This document shows, piece by piece, positions 44,471 to 55,830 of a stretch of 64,000 bases of DNA (the first letter of the stretch is position 1; the number at the start of each line of letters is the position of its first letter). The stretch spans positions 605,967 to 669,966 of the forward strand of contig CM035315.1 in the NCBI GenBank assembly GCA_002900995.3, in the 5' to 3' direction. The notes beneath the pieces are model-generated. The model did no database searches, was not told the origin of the DNA, and was given only the letters and a program-made list of their open reading frames with translations. The translations under genes were made by a program, and so were the position numbers. The stretch comes from Ganoderma boninense. Its lineage: Eukaryota; Basidiomycota; Agaricomycetes; Polyporales; Polyporaceae.

Positions 44471-45530
44471 AGCCCCTTCGTCAAGTTTTGCCGACTTTGA
44501 AAATGTCTGCCTCTTTGGAGCCCTGTTGACTACCTGGAAAACATCGGACGGAGACAATTGTCAGCATACTTCAAGACTATGACGGCGAAAGACCAGTTAC
44601 AGGGGCAGTGGTTGATCAAAACCTGGAAACCCAGAAAATGGCCAACGAGCAAGAACGGATGTCAAGCGACAGGCAGAAAAGGGCGAGGACTTAAGTACTC
44701 ACGAGGGGGCACGTTTTCGAAGCTCTTCGGTAGTTAACCGACGTCCTCATGGGTCCGAGGTCGAGTCAGAATTTCGGGTAGCCGTGAAGGAGAGACGAAT
44801 AGTCACGCTTATGAACTTGGCCGTCTCGTAGACTACCAAGCTCATGAACACAGGCTCTGAGAGGCTCTGGTAGTAAGTTTCAGTTTCATCGCAGTTGAAG
44901 GGAGAGCTGGAGCGCTGGGACGTGCTGGGACGGAGCCCGCCGGAGATCTATCGACTGTGGGAAGATGAGGGCACAGCTCTCTCCCTAGAAGCTTGAAGGC
45001 CCTCCTCCTCAACTCCGCGTTCAACGTACTCAACGTTTTCCCTCTCGAACCGCTTCTAGGCGCATTCTTGATCGCACGCAAACATCCTTGCTTCGCTCGC
45101 ATGCCTGTCATCATGCTCATGGGGCGTTGGCCTAGAATATGTCCTCTGGAATCCACTCGGACCACGTTTGTTCGTCTTCTAAGACGCCTCACCGTGACAC
45201 AATGTCTATCTGCCATCGGCCTGTGGATATGCCACTTTGTCGACTTTGGGAAAATTAAATACAGTGCGTGAGACCCAGGCACGATGGCTGGATAGTGGTG
45301 CACTGAGTGCCACTAATACCATGTGAGTACCAATCTCCATGTCACCGTGACGCCTCTAGCATCTTATATTCTGGTCTAGCATAGCAAATGACGGCACTTC
45401 TTCATCTAAGTACTCGCTTGCCCACACGCTTCCCGAATCATCGACCTATGTGGACATAGGGCCCTCCTCGAGCTATGGTACGACAGTACATTCGTGCAGT
45501 ATCAATATACTTACCGCTCGCCATGGCACC
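44471..45530. other. P-B/Q-B intergenic spacer
   Basis: Aligns in patches with the P-A/Q-A spacer. The word ACGTTTTCGAAG occurs 239 nt upstream of the P-B start (44,709) and about 250 nt upstream of the P-C start (54,151). No gene supported. Confidence 0.5.
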
Positions 45531-45601
45531 GTGAACCAAGCTTCCTTCGGCCTGCCGGGCCAGAGAAGCCTGCGCCCTCGTGGCCGGACCGTTAACGGCA
45601 T
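45531..45601 (+). promoter_or_regulatory. Conserved 71-bp block upstream of Q-B
   Basis: Counterpart of 39271-39341, the same length with no gaps, 147 nt before the Q-B ATG. Confidence 0.45.
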
Positions 45602-45747
45602 CCAGCGTCCAGCAGGTACCCTGCCCTGCCGAACACGAGCGTCGAGCACCCCTTGCCCACGCCGGGTGTCGCACCCAGCTCACCCGTCCTCCCCTCAAGC
45701 CCTCACATCTCCCCAACATCCCGTCCCACATATCAGTGTCGACATCC

Positions 45748-47483
45748 ATGCAGCTCTCCGCGACCCCTTGCAAGGCTATCCCCGCCGACTCAAGCTCTAC
45801 CCAGGCTCCCCGGTGTCCCTATCGGGCTGGCATCACCTCTCCGTTCTGCCGCGAGCACGCCGAGGAGCTCAGTGCGCTCCAGGAGCGCGAGCGCGCCGCG
45901 GCGCGCGACGCCGCCCTGCTCAGAGCGAGCGTCGACGACATGCTCGCCGAGGGCGTGCAGGTGTACCTCCGCGTGGGGGAGGTGCGGAAGGACGAGCGGA
46001 TCGTCCGGCTGTATGCGGAGGCGCTCGAGCTGCAGGTCGGTGCTGCGGTAGCGCTGAAGAATAGGTTCTTCTCAGAAGGTGAGCCTTGCTTTTGCCACTC
46101 CAATTCCTGTGGCAGATCTCGTTCCTTCAGGCTCTAACGCTGCTGTTTGTGTCTAATGGTAGCGGAAGGTCGAGGCAGCGAGGGTCCAGCCGTGCTCGAG
46201 GAGCGCAAGGCGAGCATCGAGACGTTCTTGGCCGCTCTGCAGGCACGAGCGGCCGCCATCGAACGTGAGCTCGAGCTCAAGCGAGAACTGGAGCGAGAGC
46301 AGAAGGAGGAGCAGGAAAGGGAGGCGGCCGCTTCGCCTTCGGAAAGTCCAGCACCAGAGCTTTCGGCATCAGCCCCATCCCCAGTCCGAGTCCGAGTCCC
46401 ATCCCCAGTCGCAGCCCCGGAGCTCGGACGGGAGCCCGAGCAGCAGGAGCAGGAGCAGGAAGGGGAGGTGTCTACTTCGCCTCCAGAGAATCTAGCACCA
46501 GAACTTCCGGCAACAGCCCAGCCCCAGTCCCATCCCCAGCCCCAGTCCCATCCCCAGCCCCAGTGCCATCCCCAGCCCCAGTGCCAGCCCGGACGCAGAA
46601 GCTGGAGAGCCCCCGGCCTACCCCATCCTCGAGGTCCCGCACCCGCCCTACGCCTGTACGGCCGACTCGAGCGACACTCGTCCCGAGCCACGCGGCCCGC
46701 CTGGGCGCTGCACCGCGCTGCGGGTCCGAGACGGGGAGCGGTGCACGTGGACGTGTCGGTCGGGGCGGCGGTTCTGCATGATCCACTGCGTCTCGCACGC
46801 CGGCGCCGTTGTGCCTTACAAGGTCACGGACGGGATACTGGAGGCGGAGCGGATGCGGCTCGCGCGCGGGGAGGCCGAAGGCGGCCGCGCTTCTAGCACT
46901 GGGGACTCGGGCGACGTGAAGGCGCGTCGGATCGAAGGCGTCAAGGACTACGTCGAGACGCTGGAAGTGGCGATTGCCATCGTGGAGGAGCACCAGCGGC
47001 TGTTTTCTTGCAGATGTGAGGCTGAGTGACCGTTTATTCCGAAGCGTATCTGTGCTCATTTCGCTGGCGTCGGCGTGGCTCATAGCGCCTGAGAGCCACG
47101 CGGCCGTCGTGCAGGACCTGAAGCAGCGGCGGACCAGCGCGGGGCTGCTGCTCGGGAAGCTGAGCGGACGGACGGACGCGGCGAGGATCGCGGAGGACCA
47201 AGGCCAGGCGGATACGTGGGCGACGGAGTTCTTGGCCGAGGTGAAGCACAAGGATGCACTCGAGAGCCGCAAGACCGTGGAGGATCTCGTCACGGTAAGC
47301 CCTGTCCCGTGTCCTTGCATGCTCACGTTACTAAGACTTATTCACCGCACCGCCGTCGTGCAGGGCGCGATCGTGGGTGGGGCGACGGCGTGGTTTGGCG
47401 TGCCGTGGGCCCGGAGTGCGCTCGCGGGGGTGGTGTCGTCGATCGTGGTGCGGAAGGCTCGAGACGCACACGAGAAGTCGTGA
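45748..47483 (+). CDS. Q family copy B, Cys-rich protein with hydrophobic C terminus
   Basis: Exons 45748-46078, 46163-47015, 47086-47294 and 47364-47483. Exon 1 has a first cluster C-x14-C-x10-C-x2-H (CKAIPAD...RCPYRA...FCREH), then helices ending AVALKNRFFSE. Exon 2 begins VLEERKASIETFLAAL, passes a Glu- and Pro-rich repeat region and reaches a second cluster RCTALRVRDGERCTW...FCMIHC, then a coiled-coil-like helix. Exon 4 is a hydrophobic segment with Gly and Pro (AIVGGATAWFGVPWARSALA) and a basic end, fit for a membrane span. Within exon 2 the frame changes inside the repeats; a 49-nt GT-AG intron (46472-46520) restores all phases and gives 487 residues. The clusters suggest zinc binding; family not recognised. 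Only Q copy without a disabling change. Confidence 0.7.
46310..46589 (+). repeat. Internal repeats in Q-B exon 2
   Basis: Two levels. A direct duplication of about 140 bp: 46310-46400 and 46454-46530 share CAGGAA..GGGAGG, CTTCGCCT, TCCAGCACCAGA/TCTAGCACCAGA and TTCCGGCA/TTTCGGCA. Then an 18-bp unit CAGCCCCAGTCCCATCCC repeated about four times over 46518-46589. The frame change in this exon falls here. Confidence 0.7.
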
Positions 47484-48225
47484 CCGCGGATGGGGATGCG
47501 TTGAGGTAGTATCAGGGTATGGCGGGGTCATCATACACGGTATTCGGACTAGCAATGTTAGCCTTGATGCGTTCTTGTTCGACGGCACACTTAAGTTGCG
47601 GTTCCATGATGGAAATAGTGATCATTGAGAAGTACCAAAGGGCGCGAGTGGGACACGGTTGTCGGGGATCTGGAGATGCGAAGCCGGTGAACCCTGTGTC
47701 ATGTATATCTATGTATGTACCCATGATCGCCAATGTCAACGTTCCTCAACGCATGGTGTGGCCAATCATGTGTGTGCACACGCATGTGCATACACCCGCG
47801 CCGTGCGTCCACATCCGGACCTGACTGAGACTCGGACGTGAGCGGAAGAGCTCTCAGCATTGATCGCGCCAAGCACGGCGACCATAATCAAACAGTTTCA
47901 AGTTGCGCAGTTTGTAGCCCTGCAGCTTGAGTCTTCCGATCTAGCCTGAGGACCTGAGGACTGAGCACTCAGCACGGTCGCAGTGCGCGAAGATCGGACC
48001 TCCCTGGCGGTGCGCATGTCGAGTCCTACCGTGACAAGCCTTCCATGTACGGAGGAGAGAAAAAAGAAACAATAACGATAAAGGTCCGCAAGCCTAGTAG
48101 TACAGTACGACGTTTCCAGAACCGCGCTCCCGGGAGCCCACCCCCACTCACATATCAGAATACGCCCGTTCGATGTCGACCTTGCACTGCATATGCGTTG
48201 TTCCAAGGGGGGGGGGGAGCGCGAA
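47484..48225. other. Spacer between Q-B and DUF6534-type gene 1
   Basis: 3' flanks of two convergent genes; a run of 11 G near 48,207-48,217. No gene supported. Confidence 0.4.
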
Positions 48226-50445
48226 TCAGGAATCAGTGTCCAGACTTGACGCAAAATGTTCAAAGACGAGCAGGTGAAAGTTTGGGCTCACCACGACGGG
48301 CTTGGTGCGCGTCTCGGGCTCGCCGCCGCCGACCGCGAGCACGGTGCCTATGTGGCCGCGCGAGGAGGAGTGCTCGGAGATGCTAGCGAGCGTGATGGGG
48401 TTCGCTTGGTCGCCGACGACGTACTTGCGGCCGTTCAGCCTGGACGCGTGGGGTGTGGATGCGGCGGTGGAGGTGGAGGTGGAGAAATGATAACGGTGAA
48501 GAATAAGTGTGAGGACTAGGCGGCGTACGACAGATCACGTACGAGGTCAGGAGTGCATTTATGTCCACTGGAAAAGAAAAGAGTATCAGGTTAGGCATAT
48601 GTGAATGACCGAGAGCGGAAAGTAGTACGTACTCTTTCCGATCAGGAAGTTGAAGAACAGGACGTAAAGCGTCTTGGGCGCCGTCAGATACTGCCGTATG
48701 GTAGCACGCGTGGTTAAGCTCCAGATTCCGAGACCCCAGACGAAGACGAAGGACGCGACACTCACGGTAATGAAGTTGGCAGTCACGAACAGCCTGTGCT
48801 CGCCACAATCAGCGAGCCATAACCACCACAGCGCGTGCAAAACCAAGGGGACGTACGCAGAGAGTGTGCCCGTCGCCACCGTGATGATGACCATGCGGAC
48901 GATGATGTCGTTCGACCTACGTAGACATAGACGTGTCTCGTTTCAGGGCCGGGACCGACGAAGACGAAACCCGCACCTCTGTATGCCACTGCGCCGCTTG
49001 AGCAGCTCGTACACGCCCGTCCCTGAGATCAGGGCCCCCGTCAGGGCCTCGAGTCCCAGGCCAGTGGCCCCGTATACCTTGATGAGAGCGGCGTTAGCTC
49101 TTGGACTGGCGAAGACTGCTTATGGACTACTGAAAATACCTGGAGCTGGTTCTCGATCTCGGACCTCGTCCCACCCGTGGGTATGAGGCTAAAAGCTGCG
49201 GCATTCGCGGCTTTCGTCAGCACAACGGAAGGAGGACATGCGACCGGGGGAATAAGGTCACTCACAATCGTGCGGGGTAGTCTATGTATGCGCCGAGTGT
49301 GTGCTGTTCAGTAGAGGATTATGGTGCAGCGGGGGAATAGGGACGTACAGATGTTGAAGCCTGGAGGTGCGGCGGGTTCCGTGGAAAAAAGAACAAAAAG
49401 TCAAGTGGCGTTGAGGGGTATAATACCCGCAGAGCATGCTCACCGAATCGAACGACGTTCAACACGCCCTATAGGTCATGCCCATCAGTTCTCACATCCC
49501 GTCGGAGAGAGGAGCTCGACTCGACTCACACAAAGGGCCACGAAGTAGGGGTTCTGGCTGACTGTGCGTCGCGTCGTTCGTCATTCCACGAAAAGACGCA
49601 GAGAGGTATAGTGGAGATTATTTACACCGCCATATTCGCCAGATGTAGTACCTAGCCAAAGGCCGGTGAGAACAGCGGGTTGAGAAGATAGGTCAGGCAG
49701 GGCATTGCGTACGTCTTGACTGAGAGTTGAACGAATCCCTGTGGGGATGAACGGCACGACCGCCATTAGAGCTTGCGATATGCCATATGCATGTGTGCAT
49801 TCACTCACGTTTATAAATATGCATGCCTACGAGGGGGTTTTATGTCATAATCGAGGCGAGGCTAACGGGAGAGCAGCAATGGACAGACAGATGCTTACCG
49901 GTAAGCTCCTGCGATGGGTGGTCGGAAGCGCGTCAGCTAACAAATACGCGAATGACTATCCAGTTACTGCCCACCATAGAGGGACGTCTCCAGCCGAGGG
50001 GTTGTTGAAGTTCTCGACGAGGTAGAAGTAGAACATCTGAATGGCAAATGACTCGTGCAGGGAGTCAAGAACCCTGGTATGGTTTCAGTCCATGGTGCTG
50101 CAACTTGAGCCGAGCATCCCAAAATGGCATAAAACCCACCAGAGGATAAACACCTGCGCACATTGCACGCGGACGACTGAGCGAAGACTGGGACATTTCG
50201 ACAATCTGAATGCACGTACCAGGTACCGGAGCGATGCATGATCAGACTTGGACCGGCGGGAGTGGTAGTATTGGAACGTCTGAATGCAGGTAATGCCATA
50301 CACACTTTTGCAGCGAGGGCTGCATCAGAATCCATCTTTGGTTAACGTAGCGATGCACTCACATTGACGCTGCGATGACACCGAGAAATCCCACTCCGAG
50401 GTTGGCAAATACGTTCGGAATGGCGGCATGGGGAGCGTCGACCAT
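48226..50445 (-). CDS. DUF6534-type membrane protein 1
   Basis: Split into a dozen or so small exons. Fixed ones: E1 50445-50363, E2 50304-50220, E3 50153-50140 (14 nt), E4 50073-49975, E5 49908-49899 (10 nt), then SQNPYFVAL near 49,545, a helix near 49.1 kb (YGATGLGLEALTGALI, ending LLKRRSG), NDIIVRMVIITVATGTLS near 48.91 kb, LYVLFFNFLIGKM near 48.66 kb, and INALLTS spliced to LNGRKYVV near 48.44 kb. The order matches DUF6534 proteins as I know them: FLGVIAAS-YGITCIQTF at the N terminus, LWVLDSLHE in the middle, and the closing ALLTSLN-x-R. Several membrane-spanning helices; physiological role unknown. Exons between E5 and 49.55 kb and near 49.3 kb were not fixed. Confidence 0.75.
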
Positions 50446-51966
50446 CGTCGAGGGTAGCACTGGCGACGGGCTGAATGACGGGGGGAGGGGGCGTCGCTGG
50501 ACGGAGAGTGCGCAAAGTATTTGTCAATGTCGAGACATTGCTGATGTATATGGGGCTCGAAAAGCGCGCCTCTGAGTACTATCACGATAACAACTCTCGC
50601 CCGCTCCGGGGTGGAGAAGATCACCGAGTTCATGATGGGGGCGTGAGAGTCTGCGAGAAGCAGATGGAATCACAGAATCAGATGCGGACAGATGTGGGCT
50701 GTCAGAATAGCGATGCGAAGACGGCGAAGACGCGGCGCCCCTTGTGCATTCCATAAACACCGGCCATACCGCAGTCAGAGGGTGGGTACTAAGCGGAGTA
50801 AGCCACATGCCCTCCAGCGTTCCCCTGGCCGTTGACGCCGTAAGGTGTATGGCTGGCAGTACCTGTGCCTATCATATAGATCTATGACATGTCCTAGAAC
50901 CGGAGTAAGACGAGGGCTGTCAGTGGAAGAATGGTGTGCGGAACAGTGGAAAGCTACCTGGTACTTAGCAGTCGATGATTCTCTGTCTCCGAGTCCTTTC
51001 GTGACTGCCGTGTTTCCCTGCCATACGAGTTGGTGTTGCGATGGAGAGTCGAAGACATGACTCGATAGATCTGTCAATTTCAACTGTTAGAGGACTGTCC
51101 AGTCCTGAATAACAACCACGGATGGAAGACATGAACATTTGGTACAAAGCACACCATTCCGGGCCCTCCGCGTGTGAAGCCGACTCGGAATGAGGTCAGC
51201 GAGTTCAGCAGAGATCAGTGTGCGGGTCAAGTTGTCTGAAACAGGAGGACATGTAGAAACAGATGGCGGTGATGGAGGTCTCCGGAGTGAGAACATGGTT
51301 AGCCCCGTCCAGAAAGTATTTGTATTTGCATTCCGAACATCGGAGCAAAGCTCAGCAAAGGCTTCGAATAGCGCCCAATTTCGATCCGGCGGCAATCGTG
51401 GGAAGATGGATCTCCAACGTCACTCGGACTCGGACTTCTCGGACTGCGAGTGCGCTCCGTGCTGGCTCCGTGCGACCATCATCTCTCTTCTCCTCAGACC
51501 CGCCCTGGAGTCAACCTCTTACCTTGGCCCTCAATGGCTGAGCCATTTAACACAAGATATAGTGGGCTCCATCCCTGTCCGTCTTGCAATTGGTTGCGGG
51601 ACTTGCTGACGATCAGAGGACAGGAAAACGTATGACTGACGGAACGCCCTTCATCAATGGCGGTTGAAGACGGAGGACGAAACGTGTCATGGCAACACGC
51701 ACTCCTCTTCTGGAGAGCTGAGTGGGGATGGGAACCCCAGGCCATTTCCCCCCAGCCGTATGTCTTCGTTTTGTTCTCGTTCCTGCATTTGTCTGCGAAT
51801 ACCTGTCGATAGGCCGCTCCAGTTGTCGAACAAGCAGTGGAAGCTCTCACCTCATGGTCTCGACTTGGACGACATCCGGTCGCCTCTCACACCGCCAAAC
51901 CTCGTTCACACAGGTTGTCGCTCGGCTGTACACCCGGGCCCCTACCTCCAGCCATCGTCGGCATCC
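50446..51966. other. 1.5 kb without a supportable gene
   Basis: Upstream region of DUF6534-type gene 1 and short frames on both strands. No P relative was recognised to pair with the Q-D remnant. Confidence 0.4.
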
Positions 51967-52330
51967 ATGCAGATCCTCGCAAATGGTGCAAACGTACCCA
52001 GCGATCACCGGCCTGAACCGTCGCTGTCATCGCATACGCAGTTTCTCTTGACAATGCCGAGGATGCCTTCCGGAGGAGCACGAGTGGACCGAGACCGTGT
52101 ACGCAAACTGAATTAAGTCTCTCATAGACGACATGGTAACCGAACGCGCAGACATGTGCAAAAAGACGAGCTGATCATCCGTCTGACGACAGTGACGTTT
52201 GCCGCGCTCTATGAGCGCAAGACGGCCGCTTTTCCCTTGGAGATTCCGAAGCCAGCCCGATCCGAGTCCGAGTCTGCATAGCTACAGCAGCAGCTCTGAG
52301 CATCCGCCGGTCCTCGGCATACCTCAGGCC
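51967..52330 (+). pseudogene. Q family copy D, short remnant
   Basis: Decayed fragment. CATCCATGCAG (51,963) lines up with the start of Q-B; the helix region (TAGACGACATGGT, then GACGAGCTGATCATCCGTCTG-like text near 52,120-52,180) lines up with the Q-B codons for VDDMLAEG and DERIVRL; and GAGCGCAAGACGGCC (52,210) lines up with the EERKA start of exon 2. No continuous frame survives, and the cysteine clusters cannot be read. Confidence 0.55.
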
Positions 52331-52851
52331 TCATCCTCCACGTCCTAGCTCACCTGGCTTGAACAGATTCCACATCTAATGCCTACCAAGCAGCGACGAA
52401 CACCTTCTGCCGAAGGTCGTATCTGGTATGTTGTACACGTTCACTTCGTACTATCTCTGCACATCTACCTTGATCACGCTAACGGTGAGGTCGTCTCCTG
52501 GCGCGTACGCGCGACCTCAATCACCATCCTCGTACCATCGGAGCCAATCTACTTCCAGACGAGCGCACGACGGACCTTCCTCGCGGACCGCTGCACCACG
52601 AGGTCCACAGCTTTCGGATTTGACAACACCACGTCAACACGATTTTTTTGAGTTAAGACTGTACGTATACACGAACTCGACGAAATGCCTATGCTGCTTG
52701 GACACGAGATTTATAACTTGAAAGATTTGACTTGTATCAGTGAGTACATATGTGGGAGGTGGTCACGGAGGCCCAAAATGACCGCCTTGGAAGGCGAGCG
52801 GCGGCAAGAAGAAGACACCACCAGTAAATGCCGACGACAAGTCCACGCGCA
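52331..52851. other. Spacer with shared 17-bp word
   Basis: Carries ACAGCTTTCGGATTTGA at 52607-52623, repeated exactly at 54352-54368 in the spacer right of P-C. No gene supported. Confidence 0.4.
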
Positions 52852-53903
52852 TCATAGCACAGGGAGGAGGGTTTCATGCGACATCCGCTCCAGCAGCATC
52901 ATTGCGGCGTACGTCGCCTCCAGCTCCACCAGCCGGCATGAATGGAAAGTCGAAGCGCAGTCCCATGTTGTCCATAGCCTGCAAACATCCAGGTCTCAGT
53001 CAGTACACACGTGCACGCACGGACGACCCAACGCCCACGTATCCCGCATCTGTATGCCGGGGGGACTCGCCTGATACCAAGCAGCCATCTCGGGGTTGTC
53101 GCGGCTGAAAAGCCGCTCGTATTGCGCGATGAACTCCGTGTGCTGTCGCTGAATCTCCGGCGTCCTGCGCTTCACCTCCGCCAGCCTCCGCTCGAGCTCC
53201 TTCGCCTTGCGTTTCTCGCAGGCGATCATCATCTGGATCTCCGTCTGCGGCTCTTGTTCCATCGCCTGTAGCTCTGGAGAGGCGAAATCGGCGATGTCGA
53301 AACACGGGGTCGGCGTCGCTCTCGCTGATTTGTTCGTCCGCAGGACTGTGATCGGCTTCGGAGGAGGAGTCTGAGGATGCTGTGGATGAGTTAAAGGTGC
53401 CTGGCGCGAAATCTAAGGCTTCTTGAGCTCCGGAGGAGCATGGATGCTCGTCGGACTGGGAAGGTGCAGGTCGTACAGGCTCTGGATGGAGGTCGGACAG
53501 GGAGGGCATGGAGACGGGAGGCGCGTGAGGAAGATCCGAAGAGGCATTCGCAGCAGCAGCAGCATACGCAGACTGCGTGGGAGAAACTTCGAGCTCGGAC
53601 TGGAGCGACGCGACGGGGGCAGAGCCCGGGCCTACGAGTTCTTCGAACTTAAGGGACAACTTATCGGATGTGTTGGGGGCATTCGGATGGCTCGCGATGG
53701 AAGATTTGTCGACTTCCAAGTTCGCGGCCCTCGCATCTGCAGGCCAGTTAAATATTAGATCTCACCACAGCGACTCCACGGTGGCACGCACCGATTTGCA
53801 TGTCCTGGTCAGGGGTGGAAGGGGCTCTCCGCGAGTCATCGATGGACTCAGCTGGGAGGGTTGAACGATTTGGAAAGGTCCCCTTGGGAGAGATGTCGCT
53901 CAT
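52852..53903 (-). pseudogene. P family copy C, one-base frame break
   Basis: Exon 1 53903-53792 (MSDISPKGTF...), a 55-nt intron with donor GTGCGT and acceptor CTGCAG, exon 2 from 53736 (DARAANLEVDKSS, comparable to GLDVNKPSL of copy B), a Ser/Pro/Asp-rich region, then a strongly helical segment (ACEKRKAKELERRLAEVKRR, FIAQYERLF). The two halves of exon 2 are one base out of register near 53,305. A further exon near 52,950-52,852 ending MLLERMSHE can be joined by GTATCA...TTGCAG in phase. The C-terminal part differs from copies A, B and D (no D-x-P-x-C helix). Either a recent frameshift or an unseen splice. Confidence 0.5.
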
Positions 53904-54643
53904 GATTTTGGGGTGTTGGACGATAGATCTGTAAACCGGAAGGTCAAGGGATGATCTCAACAACGTACTACGACGTTATGGAGGAGCCCTACATACTTGA
54001 GGACGACGACGAGGAAGGGTCAACCCGAGGTACAGCGATCGATGAAACACAAGAAGAGTTGACGGTGGTGGGCGACAGTGAGAGGAAGAGGGCAGAGGGG
54101 GGGAGTGGAGGGGGGAGGAAGCCTGGGGAGGACTATAAGTCAAGGAGGACACGTTTTCGAAGTTCAAGTTAGCCGGTGGCAGCGAAGTTCGGGTCGTGGA
54201 TGCAAAGTTCAGTCAGTTGGACTTTTAGAAGTCGAGAAGCCTATAGAACCTCACAGAGTCTCCCATGCGCATACCCTTCCGTTGCAGCGGTATACCAAAG
54301 CCATTATGAACAACTTGAATCTTCGGTCCATGAGGTGCGCTATTGAGGAGAACAGCTTTCGGATTTGATAATGTGCGTCACGGCGCATGTCATGAGCCCA
54401 CAGTGTCCAGACATCGAGGCCGTAGGAGACACATATGTACACAACTTTTCCAAATGTTGTTCGTTCCCTTGGACTCGGACTTCGGTGCTGCGTCCTCCAC
54501 CTTAGGGGATATGTACATCGTAGCAAGAGGCAAGAGGACTTTACGCCATGGCAGTGTCAATGCAGGCTAATACCATATCAGCCGACTCGAGGTGCAGCCG
54601 AGTCGCGTTTCCCTTTCCGTATCCTGCAGAGTGACGTTTTGAT
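53904..54643. other. Spacer right of P-C
   Basis: Contains ACACGTTTTCGAAG (54,149), the same word found upstream of P-B, and the 17-bp word shared with 52,607. Probably the remnant of a P-Q spacer whose Q copy was lost. Confidence 0.4.
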
Positions 54644-55830
54644 TCAGTGCAGGCTCAAACAATGCAAGAACAGCGTGTCTCTGGAACTTTCCTGAATCCA
54701 AGCCTCAATGGCAGGAGTTCGATCGTCCCCGCCGGCGGAAACCTGTTTGGATTTTGCCATAGTCTTACGTCTCTCCCTCCTCTCCTGACGCTCGCGCTTC
54801 GATCTCTCCTTCAACGCCTTGAGCTTCCGATCCTCTCGCCGAATTGCTTCTTCCAGCTCCTTGTTTCTCCTTTCAAAGTCGCCGGCGGTCCAGCCTTCCC
54901 AGCGACTTCCACTCCGAAATTCCCATTCCTTGTCCGCTGTGAGCTGGCGGCGGAGTGCCGCGTTAGCACTGGTGACTCTCTTCAACCGTTCGATTAAGAC
55001 CATGCACTCGGGGTCATTGTGGTGCTCCTCCAATAGGTGGGGGTCGAAGGGAGAAGAGGAAAACATGGACGGGACTGGAGGTGGGAAGTGATTGAGCGAG
55101 TCACGATAGTGTGACGAGTCGGGAATGAAGCCAACGGTGTGCGGGGCTGGCCCGGGTCCGCTGGTGCCCATCGGGGAGAACGCGAACCTGTCGAAGACCC
55201 CGCTGGATGATGGATATTCGTTCCGCTGGAATTGTGAGGGCTGGGTATATCCTGGCTGGAAGTCTGGCGCAACGGGGACGAAGACGGGAGGCTCGGGATG
55301 GACCTTCCAGGAGGGAAATGCGGAAGTAGAGGATGTAGACACGGGCAGTTCCGTCTGAAAACGTGGGAGTGGGAGCTCAGGCCGGAGCGCTGCGACAGGC
55401 ATAACAGACGTATGAGGACCGTGCTGAAGATAGCCTATGTGGAGTTCGTCGGGTGCACAAGGGTATATAGAGGTGTCAAAGACGTTTGAGTTGTATAGCC
55501 GATAATCCTTGTCAGCTTCCTCATGGACCTTCGCAACTGCAGGCCCGGTCAGAGCTGAATCGCGGCACGACAATGAGGCACGCACCTGGATTGGATCTCA
55601 GTGGTCCGAGGCCATCAGACTCCGCAACATAACGAACGTGGTCACTCCTCCTCATGAGTTTTTGTCTCAACCTACGAGCACCGATGTTCAATATTAGATG
55701 AGATGCAGGAGTCATGACCATACCGCGCAAGGAACCCATTGCCATTATTCTGCCTGATATGCTGCTCCTCGGATGCAGTGAAAGGGGCGTCTTTGGGTGA
55801 GTCCGCCTGTGAATAAGAAAGACCGTCCAT
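54644..55830 (-). CDS. P family copy D, hypothetical protein
   Basis: Exons 55830-55724, 55671-55586 and 55536-54644; introns 51 and 49 nt (donors GTATGG and GTGCGT, acceptors GTAG and GCAG); phases fit and give 361 residues with no defect. Exon 2 begins in LRQKLMRRS, matching SWRQKFAER of copy B and SWKQKLAEE of copy A at the same splice position. A Pro/Ser/Phe-rich middle follows, then HHNDPECMVLIERLKR (matching CGHPECVRAARRI), a coiled-coil-like stretch and a basic run KERSKRERQERRERRK suitable for nuclear targeting. Family not recognised. Divergent to Q-C, 0.85 kb away. Its conserved exon plan across copies is the best argument that the family is real. Confidence 0.75.

Noticed and set aside
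46472..47326. 284-codon minus-strand frame over Q-B
   Set aside because: Contains translated antisense of the CAGCCC repeats; no motif, while the plus strand has phased exons and paralogs.
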